DNA from: Thiobacillus thioparus DSM 505
GTDB taxonomy: Bacteria; Pseudomonadota; Gammaproteobacteria; Burkholderiales; Thiobacillaceae
Direction: 5' to 3'
DNA: 64,000 bases
NCBI RefSeq assembly: GCF_000373385.1
Contig: NZ_KB891316.1
Location: 372,001 to 436,000 of the forward strand
A program made the position numbers and the translations under genes. The notes under the pieces are model-generated. The model worked only from the letters and a program-made list of their open reading frames with translations, was not told the origin of the DNA and did no database searches. Positions within the stretch are counted from its first letter, which is position 1; each line of letters opens with the position of its first letter. Positions 24,128 to 32,517 of this stretch are shown one piece after another.

Positions 24128-24172
24128 CTCTGTCGTCCCCGGCCCGGGGCGGCAGGTCCTGATTCGAGAACC

Positions 24173-24607
24173 ATGCCCGGATCCACGTTTCCCACTCCCG
24201 AAGCCGTCGAGGCCGCGTTCTACGCGGCTTTCGAGACCCGTTCGCTCGACGCCATGATGGCGGTCTGGGCCAGCGACGACAGCATCGCCTGCATCCATCC
24301 CATGGCCGCGCCGCTGAATGGGCGGACCGCCGTGGCGGCCGGCTGGCGCAGCATGTTCGAGGCCGCTGGTCAGTTCAGTGTACGGGTGGAAGTCGCCCAC
24401 CAAATACGCGAAACTTCGCAGGTCGTCCGCATCGTTCGCGAATACCTCGTCATCGGCCAGGAGACCGAACCGCGCCCGCCCATACTCGCGACCAATGTCT
24501 ACCGCAAGGAAGCCGACGGCGGCTGGCGCATGGTGCTGCACCACGCCTCGCCGCTCCAGGTGGGTGGCACACCGCCCTCACGCACGCCGCCCGTGGTCCT
24601 GCATTAA
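24173..24607 (+). CDS. NTF2-like / SnoaL-fold small protein
   Basis: 144 residues with a single NTF2-like fold (about 8-125): TPEAVEAAFYAAFETRSLDAMMAVWASDDSIACIHPMAAPLNGRTAVAAGWRSMF, then a strand-rich part ending GGWRMVLHHASPL, the usual last strand of DUF4440/SnoaL-type proteins. A His and Pro pair (ACIHPMA) lines the putative pocket. A C-terminal Pro-rich tail is species-specific. Such folds may be enzymes or binding domains; no catalytic assignment is justified. Confidence 0.8.
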   Translation: MPGSTFPTPEAVEAAFYAAFETRSLDAMMAVWASDDSIACIHPMAAPLNGRTAVAAGWRSMFEAAGQFSVRVEVAHQIRETSQVVRIVREYLVIGQETEPRPPILATNVYRKEADGGWRMVLHHASPLQVGGTPPSRTPPVVLH

Positions 24608-24624
24608 GAAGGATCGGCGGCGAT

Positions 24625-25620
24625 TTGGCTAAACCCCGCGCCATGTCCTTTCCGGAAAACATGGCTTATCGCGCCCCTGTCTGGCTGCCAGGCGGCCACC
24701 TGCAAACCATCTACAGCAGCCTGTTCATCCATGTTCCGCCGATAGTCTACCGGCGCGAGCGACTGGAACTGCCGGACGGCGATTTTCTCGATTTCGACTG
24801 GGTGGACGGCCAGGCCGGTGCACCGGCAGTAGTGCTGTTCCATGGCCTGGAAGGCAGTGCCGACAGCCACTACGCACGCGACCTCATGGCCCATGCCCGA
24901 ACACGCGGCTGGCATGGCGTGGTGGCGCATTTCCGCGGCTGCTCGGGCGTGGACAACCGCCTGCCGCGCGCCTATTTTGCCGGCGACAGTAAGGACATCG
25001 AACGCATGCTGCGTCACGTCAAATCCTTGCATGCCCATGCCCCGGTTTACGCCGTCGGTGTTTCGCTCGGCGGCAACGCGCTGCTGAAATGGCTGGGCGA
25101 ACAGGGCGAAGCGGCACGTACGCTGGTCGAACGTGCCGCCGGCGTTTCCGCGCCGCTCGATCTCACTGCAGCCGGCCGCACGCTTGATCGTGGCTTCAAT
25201 CGCCGTGTCTACACCGCTCGCTTTCTCGTCACCCTGAAGCAGAAGGCCCTGCGCAAGGCCGCAGGCTTTCCCGGCGTCCTGGATGCGAAAGCGATTGCAG
25301 CTGCCACCACCTTCCGCGCATTCGACACGCTGGTCACAGCCCGGCTGCATGGCTTTCGCGATGCCGACGACTACTGGCTGAAGGTGTCTTCCAAACCCCT
25401 GCTGCACGCCATCGCCATCCCCACGCTCGTCATCAACGCGCGAAACGACCCATTCCTGCCTGCCAGGGCATTGCCGTCGCCTGACGAAGTCTCTCCTGCA
25501 GTCACGCTCGAACAACCTGCCACCGGCGGCCACGTCGCCTTCCCTTCCGGTCCGTTCCCGGGCAACCTCGACTGGCTTCCGCGCCGATTGATGCAGCATT
25601 TCGACACACAGCCCGGGTAA
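24625..25620 (+). CDS. YheT-family alpha/beta hydrolase
   Basis: 331 residues from the TTG at 24625 (preceded by AAGAAGGAT); the ATG at 24643 is the other option. Hallmarks of the YheT subfamily: PVWLPGGHLQTIYSSLF near the N-terminus, HGLEGSADSHYARDLMAHARTRGWHGVVAHFRGCSG, and the nucleophile elbow GVSLGGNALLKWLGE (Ser in GxSxGG). The catalytic acid (NARNDPFLP) and His (GGHVAFP) are in place, so the triad looks complete. Substrate is not established for this family. Only 17 bases follow the previous gene. Confidence 0.92.
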   Translation: MAKPRAMSFPENMAYRAPVWLPGGHLQTIYSSLFIHVPPIVYRRERLELPDGDFLDFDWVDGQAGAPAVVLFHGLEGSADSHYARDLMAHARTRGWHGVVAHFRGCSGVDNRLPRAYFAGDSKDIERMLRHVKSLHAHAPVYAVGVSLGGNALLKWLGEQGEAARTLVERAAGVSAPLDLTAAGRTLDRGFNRRVYTARFLVTLKQKALRKAAGFPGVLDAKAIAAATTFRAFDTLVTARLHGFRDADDYWLKVSSKPLLHAIAIPTLVINARNDPFLPARALPSPDEVSPAVTLEQPATGGHVAFPSGPFPGNLDWLPRRLMQHFDTQPG

Positions 25621-25651
25621 AATCGGTCCATCTGAAAACAGGGAGCGTGTT

Positions 25652-27025
25652 GTGGAATACCCCAAGGAAATCTTCAAGGCCTATGACATCCGCGGTATCG
25701 TCGGCACGACCTTCACGCCGGAAATCGTCGAGGCCATCGGCCACGCCATCGGTTCCGAAGCGGTCGCACGCAGCCAGACCGAAATCTGCATCGGCCGCGA
25801 TGGCCGCCTGTCCGGCCCCGATCTCGCCGCAGCCCTGGCGCGCGGCATCCGCAAGGCCGGCATCGGCGTCGTCGACCTCGGCATGGTCGCCACGCCGATG
25901 ACCTATTTCGCTGCCTATCAACTGGGAACGAACAGCGCAGTGATGGTCACCGGCAGCCACAACCCGCCCGACTACAACGGCCTGAAAATGGTGCTCGGCG
26001 GCGAGACACTGTCGGGCGAGGCCATCCAGAAGCTGCGCGAGCGGCTGGTGAACAACGATCTCGCACACGGCGACGGCGGCTACCGCCAGCACGACATCGC
26101 CGGAGAATATCTCACACGCATCGTCTCCGACGTCAAGCTCACGCGCCCGATGAAGATCATCATCGACTGCGGCAACGGCGTGCCCGGCGCATTTGCACCC
26201 AAGCTCTATCGCGACATGGGTTGCCAGGTGGAGGAACTGTTCTGCGAAGTCGACGGCAACTTTCCCAACCATCATCCCGATCCCTCGCAGCCCAAGAACC
26301 TGCAGGATCTGATCGCTGCGCTGAAGACCAGCGACGCCGAAATCGGGCTGGCCTTTGACGGCGACGGCGACCGCCTCGGCGTGGTCACCAAGGACGGCAG
26401 CATCATCTTCCCCGACCGCCAGCTGATGCTGTTCGCCGACGACGTGCTCAGCCGCAACCCGGGTGCCGAGATCATTTTCGACGTGAAGTCGACGCGCAAC
26501 CTGTTCAGCTGGATCCGCGAACGCGGCGGTCGTCCGCTGCTGTGGAAGACCGGCCATAGCTTCATCAAGGCGAAGATGAAGGAAACCGGCGCGCTGCTGG
26601 CCGGCGAAATGTCCGGCCACGTGTTCTTCAAGGAGCGCTGGTTCGGCTTCGACGACGGGCTCTACGCCGGTGCGCGCCTGCTCGAATATTTGAGCAAACA
26701 GGCCGACATCAATGCCACCCTGCACAGCCTGCCCGACACGGTGAACACACCCGAACTCAACATCAAGATGGCCGAAGGCGAGCATTACACGCTGATGGAT
26801 ACGCTGCAGAAAACCGCGCGCTTCCCCGATGCCAAGGAAGTCATCACGCTCGACGGCCTGCGCGTGGAGTACGCCGACGGCTTCGGCCTCGCGCGCCCGT
26901 CGAACACCACGCCTGTGATCGTGTTGCGCTTCGAAGCCGACAATGCCGCTGCACTGGAACGGATTCAGGCCGACTTTCGCCGCGTGATCCATCAATCCGC
27001 GCCCAACCTCGCACTGCCGTTTTGA
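25652..27025 (+). CDS. Phosphomannomutase / phosphoglucomutase (AlgC-type)
   Basis: 457 residues starting at a GTG (MEYPKEIFKAYDIRGIVG) preceded by GGGAG. It interconverts hexose-6- and hexose-1-phosphates for GDP-mannose and nucleotide-sugar synthesis. The active phosphoserine is in the TGSHNPPDYNG loop, the metal-binding loop is DGDGDRLG, the sugar-binding loop is GEMSGHVFF and the phosphate-binding loop near the C-terminus is ARPSNTTPVIVLRFEAD. The following glycosyltransferase gene starts 10 bases later, consistent with a small polysaccharide unit. Confidence 0.93.
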   Translation: MEYPKEIFKAYDIRGIVGTTFTPEIVEAIGHAIGSEAVARSQTEICIGRDGRLSGPDLAAALARGIRKAGIGVVDLGMVATPMTYFAAYQLGTNSAVMVTGSHNPPDYNGLKMVLGGETLSGEAIQKLRERLVNNDLAHGDGGYRQHDIAGEYLTRIVSDVKLTRPMKIIIDCGNGVPGAFAPKLYRDMGCQVEELFCEVDGNFPNHHPDPSQPKNLQDLIAALKTSDAEIGLAFDGDGDRLGVVTKDGSIIFPDRQLMLFADDVLSRNPGAEIIFDVKSTRNLFSWIRERGGRPLLWKTGHSFIKAKMKETGALLAGEMSGHVFFKERWFGFDDGLYAGARLLEYLSKQADINATLHSLPDTVNTPELNIKMAEGEHYTLMDTLQKTARFPDAKEVITLDGLRVEYADGFGLARPSNTTPVIVLRFEADNAAALERIQADFRRVIHQSAPNLALPF

Positions 27026-27035
27026 GCGCCCATCC

Positions 27036-28157
27036 TTGACTCATCCGGGCGAACCGCCGCGCAGCTTGCATGTCATCGGCGGCAAGCACCTGGGCGGCGC
27101 AGAACGTTTCTTCATCCGGCTGGTGAACGCGCTGGCGCGCCATGGCCAGCCCGTTGCCGCGGTCACCGTGGCCGGTGGCGAAATCGCCCGCGCCATCGAC
27201 CCTGCGGTACGCCACTATCACGCGCCGATGCTGGGAGTATGGGATGTGTACTCGCGCTGGAAGATCAATCGCGTCATCGCGGACTTCCAGCCCGACGTGG
27301 TGCAGACCTATATGGGACGCGCCACACGCATCGTGCATCTGCCTGCCAACCGGCTGCCGGTACACCTGGCCAGGCTGGGCGGCTTCTACAACCTCAAGGG
27401 CTATCGCCATGCCCACGCCTGGGTCGGCAACACGCACGGCATTCACGACTACCTGACCGCGCATGGGCTGCCTGCCGACCGCGTGCATTGCATCGGCAAT
27501 TTCGTCGACACACCGGAACGCCTGTCGGCCGCTGCGCTCGATGCGCTGCGCCACCAGCTCGGGCTCGATGGCTGCCGCATCCTGCTCGGCCTCGGCCGGC
27601 TGCATCCCAACAAAGGCTGGAGCGATCTGCTGCATGCCTTCGCCAGGCTGCCGGCCGAAGCCGACGACGGCATGCCGCTGCATCTGCTGATGGTGGGCGA
27701 CGGACCGCTGCGCAAGGAACTGGAAGCCTTGTCGGGGCAACTCGGGATCGCTGCGCGCGTGCGCTGGATCGGCTGGAAGAACGACCCGGCGCCGTATTAC
27801 CAGCTGGCCGATGTATTCATCTGCGCGTCGGTACACGAACCGCTCGGCAACGTCATCCTGGAGGCCTGGGCGAACCGTGCCCTGATCGTCGCCACGCGCG
27901 CGCAAGGTCCGCTGGAGCTGATGCAGGATGACGTCAACGGCCTGCTGGCCCCGCTGGCCGATGCGGCAGGGCTGGCCGACGTGTTGCGCACCGCACTGGC
28001 GCTCGATGCCGGTCACAAGGCCCGGCTGATCGAGGCGGGCCATGCCGACGTGACGCGCCATTATTCCGAAGCGGCGATCCTGTCGGACTACACCGCACTC
28101 TATGCAGGCCTGGTGGATCAGTCGACCGGAAGCGGCGCCGGCCGGTGCAGCAGGTAG
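27036..28157 (+). CDS. Glycosyltransferase, GT4 type
   Basis: 373 residues; starts at a TTG (27036), with another TTG at 27066 as an alternative, and no ATG near. The N-terminal Rossmann-like half has SLHVIGGKHLGGAERFFIRLVNALARHG, typical of GT-B glycosyltransferases. The C-terminal donor-binding half has LLGLGRLHPNKGWSDLLHAFARLP, LMVGDGPLRKELEAL, and ASVHEPLGNVILEAWANRALIVATRAQGP with the acidic ExxxGxxxxE-like pattern. Acceptor and donor sugars cannot be named. The 3' end overlaps the convergent GGDEF-EAL gene by 40 bases. Confidence 0.88.
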   Translation: MTHPGEPPRSLHVIGGKHLGGAERFFIRLVNALARHGQPVAAVTVAGGEIARAIDPAVRHYHAPMLGVWDVYSRWKINRVIADFQPDVVQTYMGRATRIVHLPANRLPVHLARLGGFYNLKGYRHAHAWVGNTHGIHDYLTAHGLPADRVHCIGNFVDTPERLSAAALDALRHQLGLDGCRILLGLGRLHPNKGWSDLLHAFARLPAEADDGMPLHLLMVGDGPLRKELEALSGQLGIAARVRWIGWKNDPAPYYQLADVFICASVHEPLGNVILEAWANRALIVATRAQGPLELMQDDVNGLLAPLADAAGLADVLRTALALDAGHKARLIEAGHADVTRHYSEAAILSDYTALYAGLVDQSTGSGAGRCSR

Positions 28158-30514
28158 CCCTGCACGAAATCCACGCCCATTTTTTTCAAACAGGCCAGTT
28201 CGGCTTCGGTCTCGACCTGCTCGGCGATGGTCTGCTTGCCCAACTCATGCCCCAGCGTGTGCATGGCCTTGACGATGGCAAGCTTTTCGCGGTCGTGGTC
28301 CATGCCGCGCACGAAATCCCCATCGATCTTGAGAGAGGCCACAGGCAATCGCTTCAGGTAGCCGAACGACGACTGCCCTTTGCCGAAGTCGTCCAGCGCG
28401 AACTGGATGCCTCGCGACTTCAGTGCCAGGATCAATTTCTCGCATGAATCGAGGCTGTCGATGGCGGCGGTTTCGGTCACCTCGAAACTGATCCGCGCAG
28501 GGTCGAAGTGATACTGGCCGATTTCGTCGAGTACGAATTCGGCCGTACCCGGATCGCTGAGACTGCGCCCTGACAGGTTGATCGCATAACTGGCCTCGTC
28601 TTGGGGATGCGTGTCGAGGTAGGCGAAGAAATTGCGGATCACCCAGCGATCGAAGCTGGGCGCCAGCCCGTAACGTTCGGCTGCCGGCAGGAACTCACCC
28701 GGCGAGATGATCGCACCGTCCTCGCCGCGCAGGCGCAGCAGGATTTCATAATGCTGCGTCGCGGCGTCCGGCGACAGGGCGACCTTCTGCTGGCGATACA
28801 GGACGAACCGGTGTGCCTCGAATGCCTTGGTGATCGCGCCCACCCACTGCATCTCGTCGTTGATCTTCTGCAGGGCCGGGTGGGTTTTTTCATAGACCTG
28901 GATCGCGTTGCCGCCCAGCGACTTGGCGTGGTAGCAGGCCGTGTCGGCCTGCGCCAGGATCTCGCCGATGTCGACCATGCCGCCATGCAATTCGGTTACC
29001 CCGAAGCTCACCCCGAGGCGAAACACTTTGTCGTCCCATTCGAAACGGAAGCGGCCGATTTCGTCGCGCAACCCCTGTATGTGATCCATCGCTGCGGGCA
29101 AAGCGGTGTCGACGAACAGCAGGCCGAATTCATCGCCTCCCAGTCGTGCCAGGTAATGATTCCTGCCTTCCGCACGCTGCGCCATGATGGCCGTCAGGCG
29201 TTGCAGCAAGGCGTCGCCCGCACGATGGCCGCAAGTATCGTTGACCAGCTTGAATCGATCCAGGTCGATGTAGCAGAAAATGCAATGCCGTGCCTCCTGC
29301 TGCACGCTCAGCAAGGCCTCAGTCAGCTTGTCCTCCATCATGCGGCGATTCCACAGACCGGTGAGCGGATCGCGCTCGGCCTGCCAGGCCAGCCGTTGCA
29401 TCAGACTGCGGCGTTCGCTCTCGTCCTGGAACACCAGCACGCCGCCCTGCACCTTGCCGTCGCTGGAACGGATCGGCGCGGCGGTATCGCTGATCGCAAT
29501 CCTTGCGCCATCCTGGCGGCGTATGACCGTATGATTGCCCAGCTCGACCACCGTATTGCGCCGCAGCGCCTGTTCGAGCGGATTCGCCACAAGCGCCCCA
29601 CTCTGTTCATTGGCCAACGGCAGCACCTCGGATATCTGTCGCCCCCGCGCATCGGTGCTGCTGAAGCCGGTCAGCTCTTCCGCCCTTGGGTTGAGGAACT
29701 CGATCCGCCCTTTCGCATCGGTGACGACCACGGCATCCGCAATGGATTCGATCGTCACGCGCAGGCGTTCCTTTTCGACCAGCAAGTCGTCATGCTCACG
29801 TCCCAGCGCAGCGATCAGTCGGCTGACATGATCGGCCATGCGATTGAACATCAGCTGGGTATCGCGCACCTCCGGCGGCGAACCGTATACCAGACTGGCG
29901 CGCGCGCTGAAATCGCCATTCTCGATCGCCCGTGCCGCCGTGCGCAGGGCATACAGGCCGCGCAGATTGACCTGCAGCAGCCAGCGCAGCAACAGCATGA
30001 CGCCGATCAGGCTACCGGCTGCCAGCACGGTGAAGCGCACCGCCAGGATCCACAAGCCCTGGATGGTCGGCGCATCATCCAGTGCAACCGAAACCATACC
30101 GTAAGATGCGCCGCCGACGACGAGTTCGGATTGCGCGCGGGGCGCACGGATATCCACCAGCGCGGCGAACCAGGCTGGATAAGGGTGCAGCTCAGACGGC
30201 GCGCCCGCCTCGAACGTGACCTGGTGGGTAGCGAAGCGCACATCCAGGGCATGGAAACGATCCACTCGCGCATGGATCGCCTGCTCAATCGCGGGATAAT
30301 CGCGCAACAGCGCCTGATCCTGGATCGCCGTCATGATCGCGCCCAGTTCGCGTTCCGCACCCACATCGAGTTGTTGCTGGGCGCGCTCCGTAAGCGGTAG
30401 GCCCAGCACGGCCAGCGCCACCAGATACATGACGAGCACCAACACGAACACCGTGCCCAGGATGCGCATATGCAGGCTGTAATGCGTGTTGCGCATCGAC
30501 TGCGGATCACTCAT
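28118..30514 (-). CDS. Membrane-bound PAS-GGDEF-EAL c-di-GMP enzyme
   Basis: 798 residues. Topology: TM1 (ILGTVFVLVLVMYLVALAVLGL, about 18-39), a periplasmic sensor of about 115 residues, TM2 (LAVRFTVLAAGSLIGVMLLLRWLL), a HAMP-like linker with AARAIENGDFSARA, a PAS domain (LRVTIESIADAVVVTDAKGRIEFLNPRAEELTGFS), GGDEF with RLGGDEFGLLF and the upstream DLDRFKLVND (site intact), then EAL. The EAL signature is YEILLRLR (E-I-L), with NLSGRS, EVTETA, LDDFGKGQSS and KIDGDFV all present. The protein could synthesise, degrade or only sense c-di-GMP; both active sites look usable. It overlaps the stop of the PhnD-like gene by 8 bases, so the two are coupled. Confidence 0.94.
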   Translation of the reverse strand: MSDPQSMRNTHYSLHMRILGTVFVLVLVMYLVALAVLGLPLTERAQQQLDVGAERELGAIMTAIQDQALLRDYPAIEQAIHARVDRFHALDVRFATHQVTFEAGAPSELHPYPAWFAALVDIRAPRAQSELVVGGASYGMVSVALDDAPTIQGLWILAVRFTVLAAGSLIGVMLLLRWLLQVNLRGLYALRTAARAIENGDFSARASLVYGSPPEVRDTQLMFNRMADHVSRLIAALGREHDDLLVEKERLRVTIESIADAVVVTDAKGRIEFLNPRAEELTGFSSTDARGRQISEVLPLANEQSGALVANPLEQALRRNTVVELGNHTVIRRQDGARIAISDTAAPIRSSDGKVQGGVLVFQDESERRSLMQRLAWQAERDPLTGLWNRRMMEDKLTEALLSVQQEARHCIFCYIDLDRFKLVNDTCGHRAGDALLQRLTAIMAQRAEGRNHYLARLGGDEFGLLFVDTALPAAMDHIQGLRDEIGRFRFEWDDKVFRLGVSFGVTELHGGMVDIGEILAQADTACYHAKSLGGNAIQVYEKTHPALQKINDEMQWVGAITKAFEAHRFVLYRQQKVALSPDAATQHYEILLRLRGEDGAIISPGEFLPAAERYGLAPSFDRWVIRNFFAYLDTHPQDEASYAINLSGRSLSDPGTAEFVLDEIGQYHFDPARISFEVTETAAIDSLDSCEKLILALKSRGIQFALDDFGKGQSSFGYLKRLPVASLKIDGDFVRGMDHDREKLAIVKAMHTLGHELGKQTIAEQVETEAELACLKKMGVDFVQGYLLHRPAPLPVD

Positions 30515-31343
30515 TCAGCGGTACCCGCGTATGCTGGAAGAACGCACGGTAGTCGGCATAATCACGATCGTCCGCCGCGACAAATCCCCGTACCTTGGCC
30601 AGCCCGAGCGACCGGGCCGACTGTTGCAACACACGCAGCCCCGCCGGGTCGCCCACCATGTTGACGAAAGCCTGCCTGACCTTCTCGCCGTCCGCCATGC
30701 TGATCCGCGGCGACGCCATCACGGCAAGGTCGAAATAGGGTTTCGATTCGGCCAGCACCCGATATTTCAGCTGGCGGCGCCGGGCGAAATCGGCCATGAC
30801 CTGATCGCTGACTCCGGCGGCGGCGACCTGGCCCGATTCCAGCTGCCCTATCGCCGCTTCCTGATTGCCGGAAAACAGCGGCGTGACATTGATCTCCGCG
30901 CGCAGCAGCGCGTCCATCGGCAGGTAGTAGCCGGTGAGGCCATAGGGATTCGAGAACGCCACCGGCTTGCCGGCCAGTTCGTGCAGCGTGGTGATCGGCG
31001 AGTTGTCGAGCACCACCACCTGTCCACGGATTCCCCGCGTGTCTTGCCGGGCCAGCACACGCCAGCCCATCTTGTTTCGCTTCGGCGTAAACAGATGGTT
31101 GGTGTAGGCAAAATCCAGCTTCCCCGCGACCACGCGGTCGGTGGTTTCATTCGCGGTGCGCCCTATGTGCAATTCCAGCGGCACGCCCGAACGCGTCGAG
31201 ACGTACGTCAGGATGGGGTTCCAGTACGCCGCAGTTGCTTGCAGGCTCCGGTGGTTGAGCACGCCGAAAGCATACGGTGCTGGCGGCGCAGCCTGGCATG
31301 CTGTGCCCAGCAGCAAGGCCAGGCACATCCCTGTTCTCCTCAT
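30507..31343 (-). CDS. PhnD-like phosphate/phosphonate-type periplasmic binding protein
   Basis: 278 residues starting MRRTGMCLALLLGTACQAAPPAP; the GGGAG of an upstream in-frame ATG codon region sits at the right distance for this ATG. The fold is that of PhnD/PtxB binding proteins: YAFGVLNHRSLQATAAYWNPILTYVSTRSGVPLELHIGRTANETTDRVVAGKLDFAYTNHLFTPK, then GQVVVLDNSPITTLHELAGKPVAFSNPYGLTGYYLPMDALL, ASVSDQVM region and the C-terminal YRAFFQHTR. No ABC permease/ATPase follows; instead the next gene is a GGDEF-EAL sensor, arguing that the binding protein is a ligand-sensing partner. Ligand unknown. Confidence 0.85.
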   Translation of the reverse strand: MRRTGMCLALLLGTACQAAPPAPYAFGVLNHRSLQATAAYWNPILTYVSTRSGVPLELHIGRTANETTDRVVAGKLDFAYTNHLFTPKRNKMGWRVLARQDTRGIRGQVVVLDNSPITTLHELAGKPVAFSNPYGLTGYYLPMDALLRAEINVTPLFSGNQEAAIGQLESGQVAAAGVSDQVMADFARRRQLKYRVLAESKPYFDLAVMASPRISMADGEKVRQAFVNMVGDPAGLRVLQQSARSLGLAKVRGFVAADDRDYADYRAFFQHTRVPLNE

Positions 31344-31376
31344 GTTGTCTCCCATGATTTATTATTCGAACGGCAA

Positions 31377-31420
31377 TTGTTATTGCGTGGCGAGCGCAAC
31401 TTCGAGCCAGGCAATAACAA
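31377..31420. repeat. Long inverted repeat upstream of the PhnD-like gene
   Basis: A perfect 10-bp arm pair TTGTTATTGC / GCAATAACAA is extended inward after one mismatch by TGGC / GCCA, leaving a 14-base loop. It lies 34-77 bases upstream of the PhnD-like start and 109 bases before corA on the other side. It could be a binding site for a dimeric regulator or a 5'-UTR hairpin; there is no T-tract that would make it a clear terminator. Confidence 0.5.
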
Positions 31421-31528
31421 AACGGGGGCGAGATGCATGGCCCCCCACAATGACGGACAAAGCCTGCCGATCTTGAATCCGCGTGCCATCCACATGGACA
31501 CGCCCTAGAATCACGACTGTCCCCGCTG

Positions 31529-32500
31529 TTGGAGTTCACCATCAACTGCCTGCTTTTCACCGATTCCAAAGCCCAGCCCATCGCATTCGACGACATCAGC
31601 GACCATGTCGGACACTCGGACCGGTTTATCTGGGTCGAACTGAAATCGCCCGACAGCCAAACCATCACCCGCCTTGGCCAGGAACTCGGCCTGCATGCCC
31701 TGGCGCTGGAAGACGCGATTTCCACGCACCAGCGCCCCAAGCTGGAAGAATACGATGGCCACATTTTCATCGCGGTGCGCACAGCCCAGCTATGGGAAGC
31801 GCGTCTGGAACTCGGCGAAACGCATTTGTTCGTGGGCAGGAATTATGTCGTCGCCATCCGCCACGACAGCGGCGGCGGCTACCAGCGCGTGAGCGACCGG
31901 CTACAGCGTCTTCCCAACGGGCTCAAGGCGGCCACGCCTTACGCGCTGTATCTAGTGCTCGATCTTATCGTCGACCAGTTCAGGCCGGTCATCGAAGGCA
32001 TGCAGGAACGCTTCCATTCGCTGGAAAGCCAGTTGATGGGCGGTGTCGAGTCGGGGCGCGACATGCTGGAACAGCTGTACGAGATGAAACGCGACCTCAC
32101 CGCGCTGCGCGACGCCACCGAGCCGATGCAGGAGATCTCGCAGAACCTCGTTCGCCTGCATCCGGAGTTGTCCACCAAGGAACTCAAGGCGTATTACCGC
32201 GACATCCATGACCACGCGGTGCGGGTGTCGGCCGCCATCGATCGCCTGCGCGCCTCGACGTCCGATGCCATGCAGTTCCACCTCGCCTCGCTGTCGGTGA
32301 AGCAGAACGAGTCGGTGCAGAAACTGGCTGGCTGGGGCGCGCTGCTCGCCTTGCCCACCGTGGTATTCAGTCTCTACGGCATGAATTTCGTCAACATGCC
32401 CGAATTGAAATGGCCATGGGCCTATCCGGCCCTGCTGGCGCTGACCGGTGCAGCCGTCCTCGTGCTGTATCGACGACTCAAACAGCGCGGCTGGATCTAG
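31529..32500 (+). CDS. corA: CorA-family magnesium/cobalt (or zinc) transporter
   Basis: 323 residues starting at a TTG (LEFTINCLLFTDSKAQP). The long cytoplasmic funnel ends in two C-terminal transmembrane helices. The signature YGMNF (about 288-292) closes TM1, and the loop NMPELKWPWAY leads into TM2 (YPALLALTGAAVLVLYRRL). Family members (CorA/ZntB) form pentameric channels for Mg2+, Co2+ or Zn2+. Specificity cannot be read. It is a single gene bounded by genes on the minus strand on both sides. Confidence 0.93.
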   Translation: MEFTINCLLFTDSKAQPIAFDDISDHVGHSDRFIWVELKSPDSQTITRLGQELGLHALALEDAISTHQRPKLEEYDGHIFIAVRTAQLWEARLELGETHLFVGRNYVVAIRHDSGGGYQRVSDRLQRLPNGLKAATPYALYLVLDLIVDQFRPVIEGMQERFHSLESQLMGGVESGRDMLEQLYEMKRDLTALRDATEPMQEISQNLVRLHPELSTKELKAYYRDIHDHAVRVSAAIDRLRASTSDAMQFHLASLSVKQNESVQKLAGWGALLALPTVVFSLYGMNFVNMPELKWPWAYPALLALTGAAVLVLYRRLKQRGWI

Positions 32501-32517
32501 GGCACCACACCGGCGTC

